NCBI GenBank assembly: GCA_002763155.1
Contig: PFCU01000004.1
Location: 536 to 11,226 of the forward strand
Source: Candidatus Pacearchaeota archaeon CG10_big_fil_rev_8_21_14_0_10_30_48
GTDB lineage: Archaea > Nanobdellota > Nanobdellia > Pacearchaeales > GW2011-AR1
Length of the DNA: 10,691 nt
Reading direction: 5' to 3'
Below, piece after piece: positions 7,401 through 10,691 of this stretch (positions within the stretch are counted from its first letter, which is position 1; each line of letters opens with the position of its first letter). Below the pieces are notes generated by a model. The model was given only the letters and a program-made list of their open reading frames with translations, was not told where the DNA came from and did not search any database. A program made the position numbers and the translations under genes.

Positions 7401-8110
7401 CTCGAGGTAGCGTAGTAGATATTGGAGCTTATGAATTTGGCTCAGCAGAACCTCCACCAACTTCTTGTGTTCTTAGTTCTGCCTCGTGGTCTACTACAAA
7501 TGTTGTGGATGGAACAGCAGTTACATTAAATATTCAGGGAACAGATTGTGCTAGTGAAACTCTAAAAATAGAAATCTGGGAAAATGATTTTTTGATTGAT
7601 GATTTGGTTCTGACAATTAATCCATCAGGATTTTCTAACAATTGGAATGCAGTTCATACATATAGTGGAGATGATGATATTGGTACAGATGCAAGAAATT
7701 ATTATTTTGTTGCCACTCTTAATTCAAATCCTTTAAAAACTGTTACAAGTAATGAGTTAGCTGTTACACAAGCAACAACACCGCCATCAGGGGGAGGAAA
7801 AGGTGGAAAAGGAGGCGGCGGAGGTGGAAAATCAGGAGGTCCACGAGAAACTAGTAATCCTCCAACAACTTATAGTGGTTCAGATTTATTAATAACTGGG
7901 AAACTTAAATCAAATGGGAATACTGGAAATCCATGTGGAAATTGTGAGATTACTATTGATTTCGAAAGTCACCCTCAATCAACAATCACAGGAGAGGCTG
8001 GAGAATTTAGCGTAACATTTAGTAATATTGATTTCACTTCTGGAACTCATGAAATCACTATTACTTATGGTGAAAAAACATACATTAAAGAGATATATAT
8101 CGAACCATAA
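4409..8110 (+). CDS. Multidomain surface protein: LamG, Cys-rich, PKD, beta-helix, Ig-like
   Basis: A 1233-residue protein. A Lys-rich N-terminus (1-13) and one membrane segment (about 14-33) act as a signal or anchor. Residues 50-257 form a LamG/concanavalin-like domain (VAYYSFDGNAND at the start, GKIDEVYFYDRAL near the end). Residues 268-333 hold ten cysteines in two CGN/CGD-type modules. After a proline linker, a PKD domain follows at about 345-434 (WDFGDGS, HIYDNDGTYTARLTI). Residues 441-1011 form a right-handed parallel beta-helix region, starting YYVDSS with NGDGLTQATAWKT and ending SPAIGAG then DIGAYEFG, the ending typical of choice-of-anchor Q proteins. An Ig-like domain is at about 1019-1121, a Gly/Lys-rich hinge at 1125-1148, and a small Ig/carboxypeptidase-regulatory-like domain at about 1159-1233. 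The domains suggest binding of glycans or another cell surface. The beta-helix could be a polysaccharide lyase, but no catalytic residues were identified. There is no C-terminal anchor. Confidence 0.85.
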   Translation: MKKRGKVKDKDKKIILVINLLLVIFLLAIALNNYLTGRAIQGINLSPPTDYVAYYSFDGNANDDTGNFHGVLTGVSLGTIDPILTTGKDGGANTAYEFNSFNRINLVTSPIPQNIPNGYAISAWVNRDASLNSGEHIVIERGYSNDLYSNNGIYYCRVSPSDNIVHSVTGQSVSDNVWHNIICNLEVSGTSATLSIYIDGSLINSQSFSFPTDNNLKHGTATDTGIGDRPIDAGSPGLIGKIDEVYFYDRALTTTEIASFSGTPSGAVCGNNIIETGESCDGNSQSCTINGYSGTQTCKNDCTGFNVCTTTESCGDGICNGAETTSSCSQDCPTTPPPPAGSLNAVITVKTISDIDIVTTGYYAPLPVFFEGWESTPRDEIAEWKWDFGDGSPEFVGFNAAHIYDNDGTYTARLTITNFNGQTNSVTKQIKVNARTGKAVYYVDSSRPDDNGDGLTQATAWKTATKAFQGLETGKYNEGDRILFKRGQTFDLGPTITLTNANIRGVLFSDYGTGAKPIIQRTVGSTGGVFYRAYSSSGQMKYLVFENLVFDLQDIGGTFFYLNYGATNGKEHDLAFYNTDILNHAGKGVSIGGRLRTGNKFSNLYFINSKMDRTIAGNVPFVPNSQNLWFIGENLAIINSVFDRSTNHNLYVEHVWKGVIANSSINRAYSYFDNSRTNLRLAGVHNQSADYWTEIKTAPNQPITLAQTYGEGYSSAHIYVGRNKFLGYDYYPSSNANSKEYMYQNVVVGTNGDWPGNVYDVIFEENTFSNAKTLLNIGNAENVTVRNNLFINGFDAYNGVNGYDSEPSGILIGDKHGDSWDTRPVDNIQIIGNTFVTKDNTFGGTGDYGLIHIKDFALGSTNHLWSYSTHRNIDIKNNLFYIQEGTLGIKLVKVEAQAGLIDNIDLTNNLYYLSSGTSSGNLFQNGVTLYTLTGWRVLGKDVNSIFANPLLTSPLGSDGILDDFNPDSDLSLQSESSPAIGAGTNLQANSYFDYTHNPRGSVVDIGAYEFGSAEPPPTSCVLSSASWSTTNVVDGTAVTLNIQGTDCASETLKIEIWENDFLIDDLVLTINPSGFSNNWNAVHTYSGDDDIGTDARNYYFVATLNSNPLKTVTSNELAVTQATTPPSGGGKGGKGGGGGGKSGGPRETSNPPTTYSGSDLLITGKLKSNGNTGNPCGNCEITIDFESHPQSTITGEAGEFSVTFSNIDFTSGTHEITITYGEKTYIKEIYIEP
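7790..7840 (+). other. G-rich tract encoding the glycine hinge
   Basis: About 50 bases, almost all purine with many GG/GGG runs, encode the Gly/Lys hinge of the surface protein. In such an AT-rich window it stands out sharply and could form a two-layer G-quadruplex in the coding strand or mRNA. The protein-level need for a flexible hinge may fully explain it. Confidence 0.6.
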
Positions 8111-8111
8111 A

Positions 8112-8567
8112 ATGAAACCAAAAAAAGGAATAAGCGATGTTATTTCAACTGTTTTAATAATTTTACTTATAATGGTTACAATTCCTTCAATTTATTTTGT
8201 TGTTAAAAAATTAGTTTCTGACAGCGGTAGTGCATTAAATCAAAATATTATTTCCGTCGTTAAATTTGAATTAAGTAAACCAGATTCAGATGATTTGTTG
8301 AATGATAGATTTTGGATTAAAAATACTGGTCAAACTCTTTTATCAGGTTATAGTGTTTATATTGATGATGAACTTCAAGACCTTGTCTTGCATAAACAAA
8401 TAAATGCGTTGGAAAGAGAGTCATTGTATTTAGCTAATCCTTATCCTGTAGGTGTGCATAAATTAAAAGTTTTATCACAAGATTATTCACAAACAGTAAC
8501 ATTTACTGCAGATGAAGAAGACCATATCACAATTGATAGGGTTGAGGTTCTTCAACCAACGCCTTAA
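8112..8567 (+). CDS. Type IV pilin-like protein (archaeal prepilin)
   Basis: I place the start at the ATG at 8112, giving 151 residues. The same frame is open back to 8028, but the shorter form begins with a classic archaeal prepilin signal: MKPKKG, then ISDVISTVLIILLIMVTIPSIYF. Cleavage is expected between G6 and I7 by a PibD/FlaK-type prepilin peptidase, leaving a hydrophobic helix that assembles into the pilus core. The rest is beta-rich and CARDB/Ig-like (FWIKNTGQTLLSGYSVYIDD; GVHKLKVLSQDYSQTVTF), as in many archaeal pilins. It begins one base after the surface protein stop, so the two are surely co-transcribed. It could be a pilus subunit or a minor pilin anchoring the 1233-residue protein. 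No pilus ATPase or membrane platform gene is in the window. Confidence 0.8.
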   Translation: MKPKKGISDVISTVLIILLIMVTIPSIYFVVKKLVSDSGSALNQNIISVVKFELSKPDSDDLLNDRFWIKNTGQTLLSGYSVYIDDELQDLVLHKQINALERESLYLANPYPVGVHKLKVLSQDYSQTVTFTADEEDHITIDRVEVLQPTP

Positions 8568-8586
8568 TTAATTGTTGCTAACGCAA

Positions 8587-8621
8587 AATAATCTTTAAGT
8601 AAATGTAAAATACAGATTATT
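8587..8621. terminator. Inverted repeat after the pilin gene, possible terminator or operator
   Basis: AATAATCT (8587-8594) and AGATTATT (8614-8621) are perfect eight-base inverted arms with a 19-base loop. They start 20 bases after the pilin stop and lie directly against a TATA-like box at 8623-8630. Archaeal termination does not need hairpins, so an operator for that promoter is as likely as a terminator. Confidence 0.3.
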
Positions 8622-8622
8622 A

Positions 8623-8630
8623 ATTTAAAT
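8623..8630 (+). promoter_or_regulatory. Candidate promoter inside the intergenic region
   Basis: ATTTAAAT, a good archaeal TATA-like word, predicts a start near 8650, close to the GGGG at 8648-8651. No substantial gene follows; the next real start is at 8876 and has its own TATA box. A transcript from here would cover the hairpins at 8653-8771. Confidence 0.35.
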
Positions 8631-8647
8631 CAAATTGACTATTAAAT

Positions 8648-8771
8648 GGGGAGTTGTCTAAGAATTGAAGAGATTTTGTTATATCTTATTAACTTAACAA
8701 TGCTGATTATTACAGACTTTTTCGACGTAAAATCCTGCTGAAAACGGATTTGAAATTATAATTAATTTCGA
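8648..8771 (+). ncRNA. Candidate structured non-coding RNA (hypothetical)
   Basis: Downstream of the TATA-like box at 8623-8630 are three successive hairpins. The first pairs GTTGTCTAAG (8653-8662) with CTTAACAAT (8693-8701) with one bulge, and has an inner stem AAGAGAT/ATATCTT (8668-8674, 8681-8687) with one mismatch. The second is AAATCC/GGATTT (8730-8735, 8746-8751). The third is GAAATTA/TAATTTC (8752-8758, 8763-8769) with a four-base loop. CTGA box-D-like words lie at 8703 and 8738, but no box C was found, so it is not a convincing C/D RNA. A 31-codon frame (8646-8741, beginning MGSCLRIEEILLYL) overlaps it and could instead be a small hydrophobic peptide. No known RNA family was recognised. 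Confidence 0.25.
8750..8770. repeat. Right boundary inverted repeat TTGAAATT-N6-AATTTCG
   Basis: The arms TTGAAATT (8750-8757) and AATTTCG (8764-8770) match the copy at 3890-3912, differing in the spacer. The site lies in the intergenic region before the zinc-ribbon gene, about 4.9 kb from the first copy, and the toxin-antitoxin-like pair, surface protein and pilin all fall between the two. Confidence 0.35.
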
Positions 8772-8840
8772 GCATGAATGGAAAGTAATTTGTGTTAATC
8801 TTAAGTATATGTCATGAACCTATACATCAAGTCAATAAAG

Positions 8841-8856
8841 CTAAATTATTTAAATA
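8841..8856 (+). promoter_or_regulatory. Archaeal promoter of the zinc-ribbon/CCA operon
   Basis: TTTAAATA at 8849-8856 is preceded by an A-rich BRE-like CTAAATTA. The box centre is about 24 bases from the ATG at 8876, so the transcript should be leaderless. TTTAAATAGAA here is identical to that before the GTPase gene (2431-2441). Confidence 0.7.
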
Positions 8857-8875
8857 GAATTTTCTTGTTTCTTTT

Positions 8876-9265
8876 ATGCCACACCAATGCGTTCATTGTT
8901 CAGAAGTTTATCCCGATGCTGCTGCAGAATTACTTAAAGGATGTGTTTGTGGAAGTCATTTTTTCTTTTACATTCGAGCAGACCAACAAGAGAGATTGAA
9001 AGATAAAGAATTATTTCAAGACCTTAACGAAGAAGATAAAGAAAAGATTGAATCTGATGTAAGGGAGATTATGGGTATTGAAAATGAAGAGATACCGATT
9101 ATTCTTGACTTGGAATCTGTTAGAATTTTAGGGCCTGGAAAATTTGAAATTGATATTGTTAATTTATTTAGTAAAAAGAGGCCGTTGATTTACAAACTGG
9201 AAGAAGGAAAATACATTATTGACCTTGCGTCGAGTTTTAAAATTAATTTTAATTCGCAAAAATGA
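8876..9265 (+). CDS. COG3364-type zinc-ribbon protein (Oap cluster)
   Basis: A 129-residue cytoplasmic protein beginning MPHQCVHC, with four zinc-ligand candidates C5, C8, C23 and C25 (C-x2-C-x14-C-x-C). An acidic helical middle (about 36-70) is followed by a beta-rich C-terminal part (ESVRILGPGKFEIDI, then EGKYIIDLASSF), the usual layout of this archaeal family. It is normally adjacent to DUF2073 and an Era-like GTPase; here those lie about 5 kb upstream. The second ligand pair is C-x-C, tighter than the textbook C-x2-C. The function is not established; nucleic acid binding or a scaffold role is inferred from the ribbon. The leaderless TATA spacing fixes the start, and an overlapping longer frame from 8814 is rejected. 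The stop overlaps the CCA start (ATGA). Confidence 0.85.
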   Translation: MPHQCVHCSEVYPDAAAELLKGCVCGSHFFFYIRADQQERLKDKELFQDLNEEDKEKIESDVREIMGIENEEIPIILDLESVRILGPGKFEIDIVNLFSKKRPLIYKLEEGKYIIDLASSFKINFNSQK

Positions 9266-10566
9266 CCATAAGTATAAATAAAATTCTAGAAGAGGAATTA
9301 AAAAGTGTTAAAGTTCATCCAGAAGAACTGGACTATTTGAAAAATTTATCGCAACTTGTTGTAGAAAAATTAAAAACAAAAATTGATAAAAAAGGTATTT
9401 CTGCAGAGGTTTTCGTCGGGGGAAGTTTAGCGAAAAATACGCTAATTAAAAAATCCTCTTATGATGTTGATCTTTTTGTCAGATTTGCAAAAAAATATTC
9501 GGAAGAAGAAATAAAAATATTCATGCGAAAAATATTCTTCTGGTTTTGGGTTCCTGGGCAGAGAGTAAAAGTTAGAAGAGTTCATGGGTCAAGAGATTAT
9601 TACAAAATAACTCTTCGTTCAAGAAGAGGATTTAGTTTTGAAGTTGTTCCAGTTGTTAAAATTAATGATCCAAAAGAAGCGCGCAATATTACTGATTTGA
9701 GTTATTTTCATGTGACTTATATTAGTAAACAAGCTGAAAAAAATAAAAAATTAATTAATGAAATTTTATTGGCGAAAAGTTTTTGTCACGCTCAAAAATG
9801 TTACGGAGCTGAATCTTATATTCGTGGTTTTTCAGGTTATGCAATTGAACTTTTAGTTAGCCATTATAAAACTTTCAAGAAATTTTTAATAGAGATGATT
9901 AAAGTTGAAAATCAGATAATCCTTGACCCAGGAAAACTGTATAAAAATAAGAAAGATATTGAATCTAGTTTAAGTGAATCTAAATTAAAAAGTCCGATTG
10001 TTTTAATTGACCCTACGTTTAAAGAAAGGAACGCGGCAAATGCTTTGTCTTTAGAAACATTTAGAAAATTCCAGAAAAAATCTAAAGAGTTTTTGAGAGA
10101 ACCTAGTGATAAATTTTTTGAACAGGTTAGAGTTGATATTCCGTATTTCCGACGGACAGCTCAAGATATTAAAGGAATCTTTGCAATATTTAGACTGCGA
10201 ACAAAAAAACAAGCAGGAGATGTTGCAGGAAGTAAAATGTTGAAATTCTCCAAACTTTTAACACGTGAAATTGGAAAATATTTTGATGTTATTGAACAAG
10301 AATATGATTATTGGGGCGCTAAAAAATCGGATGTTTATTATGTTTTGAAAAGGAAAGTAGAAATTGTACATGTTGGTCCGAGTATTCATCATAAAAACGC
10401 TGTAAAAGCTTTCAAAGAAAAACACAGAATTTGGTATGAAGAAGAGGGAAAAGTAAAAAGTGCTATGCCTACGGATTTATCTGTAAAAGAATTTTTGAAA
10501 CAATTTAATAAAAAACACAAAAAAACGATTAAAGAAATGGATATTAAGAAAGTTAAGATTATTTAA
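9262..10566 (+). CDS. cca: CCA tRNA nucleotidyltransferase, archaeal class I
   Basis: This enzyme adds or repairs the 3' CCA end of tRNAs using CTP and ATP, without a nucleic acid template. The 434-residue length is normal for the archaeal class. The nucleotidyltransferase signature is GGSLAKNT (53-60) followed by the metal-binding carboxylates D68 and D70 in SYDVDLFV. The third carboxylate position is E127 in FSFEVVPVV, where the family usually has Asp. YGAESYIRGFSGYAIELL (181-198) is the conserved central-domain motif, and the C-terminal part carries the family's tail and tRNA-binding regions (for example RVDIPYFRRTAQDI and KRKVEIVHVGP). The start overlaps the zinc-ribbon stop (ATGA), so the two are translationally coupled. 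The enzyme is soluble, essential in archaea whose tRNA genes lack CCA, and expected to be constitutively expressed. Confidence 0.95.
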   Translation: MTISINKILEEELKSVKVHPEELDYLKNLSQLVVEKLKTKIDKKGISAEVFVGGSLAKNTLIKKSSYDVDLFVRFAKKYSEEEIKIFMRKIFFWFWVPGQRVKVRRVHGSRDYYKITLRSRRGFSFEVVPVVKINDPKEARNITDLSYFHVTYISKQAEKNKKLINEILLAKSFCHAQKCYGAESYIRGFSGYAIELLVSHYKTFKKFLIEMIKVENQIILDPGKLYKNKKDIESSLSESKLKSPIVLIDPTFKERNAANALSLETFRKFQKKSKEFLREPSDKFFEQVRVDIPYFRRTAQDIKGIFAIFRLRTKKQAGDVAGSKMLKFSKLLTREIGKYFDVIEQEYDYWGAKKSDVYYVLKRKVEIVHVGPSIHHKNAVKAFKEKHRIWYEEEGKVKSAMPTDLSVKEFLKQFNKKHKKTIKEMDIKKVKII

Positions 10567-10691
10567 TCAGAATTTGGAAAATTTTCAGATTCATAATTTG
10601 GTTTTATTCTTTTAATTAATTCATCCATTCTTGCTATTCGATTTTCGATTTCTAATCTTAAATTCATAATACTTTGACTCGGAACATACCT
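10563..10691 (-). CDS. C-terminal end of an unidentified minus-strand gene (partial)
   Basis: On the minus strand a frame is open from the window edge to TAA (10563-10565), giving 42 residues. It begins RYVPSQSIMNLRLEIENRIARM, continues with DELIKRIKPNYESENF, and reads as a charged helix or coiled coil followed by a short acidic tail. The composition looks coding and the frame has no internal stop. Its stop codon overlaps the CCA stop (10564-10566) by two bases, so the two genes converge with no intergenic space. The gene continues beyond the window and I do not recognise it. An internal ATG would allow a start near 10667, but the upstream frame is open. Confidence 0.55.
   Translation of the reverse strand, partial: RYVPSQSIMNLRLEIENRIARMDELIKRIKPNYESENFPNSD

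Noticed and set aside
8028..8111. A 28-residue N-terminal extension of the pilin gene
   Set aside because: It would overlap the surface protein gene and bury the prepilin signal; the ATG at 8112 places the KKG cleavage site six residues from the start, as expected.
8701..8771. C/D box guide RNA or tRNA in the intergenic region
   Set aside because: CTGA words are present, but no box C (RTGATGA) or suitable spacing was found, and no TTCGA-loop cloverleaf can be drawn.
8814..8999. Plus-strand frame of 61 codons
   Set aside because: It overlaps the zinc-ribbon gene in another frame and spans its TATA box; the zinc-ribbon frame has family motifs.
1..10691. CRISPR array, transposase, integrase or replication-origin repeats
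   Set aside because: No regularly spaced repeats, recombinase motifs or origin-recognition-box-like repeats were seen, despite the Oap-type genes that sit near origins in haloarchaea.

Overview
The window looks like a piece of an AT-rich archaeal genome, most probably from the DPANN group (Woesearchaeota/Pacearchaeota-like). Three things point there: an archaeal class I CCA-adding enzyme; archaea-specific families (an Era-like GTPase, DUF2073, and a COG3364-type zinc-ribbon protein); and TTTAAATA-type TATA boxes about 24-26 bases before ATG codons, the usual layout of leaderless archaeal transcripts. The phylum is an inference from style and gene content, not from a search. No tRNA, rRNA, CRISPR array, transposase or integrase gene was seen.

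Layout. Positions 1-2411 hold the C-terminal part of a large membrane-anchored surface protein with a PKD-like domain; its start lies upstream of the window. Positions 2460-3893 hold a conserved group: the Era-like GTPase, an unrecognised 97-residue protein overlapping it by 4 bases, and DUF2073. Positions 3919-8567 look like an accessory block: a DUF4258/DUF2283 toxin-antitoxin-like pair, a 1233-residue multidomain surface protein (LamG, Cys-rich, PKD, beta-helix and Ig-like regions), and a type IV pilin-like protein starting one base after it. A 308-base stretch (8568-8875) has no convincing gene but several inverted repeats and two candidate promoters. Positions 8876-10566 hold the zinc-ribbon protein and the CCA-adding enzyme, again overlapping by 4 bases. 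A minus-strand gene enters from the right edge, and its stop codon overlaps the CCA stop.

How the parts relate. The GTPase, DUF2073 and zinc-ribbon families are usually neighbours in Euryarchaeota and are annotated in haloarchaea as origin-associated (Oap) proteins. Here about 5 kb of surface and toxin-antitoxin-like genes separates the zinc-ribbon gene from the other two. The GTPase and zinc-ribbon promoters share the same 11-base TATA core, and similar TTGAAATT/AATTTCG inverted repeats sit at both edges of the block (3890-3912 and 8750-8770). The simplest reading is a conserved cluster split by an accessory insertion, with the right-hand intergenic region carrying a candidate structured RNA or regulatory element. 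This is a hypothesis: no recombination gene is present and the repeats are AT-rich.
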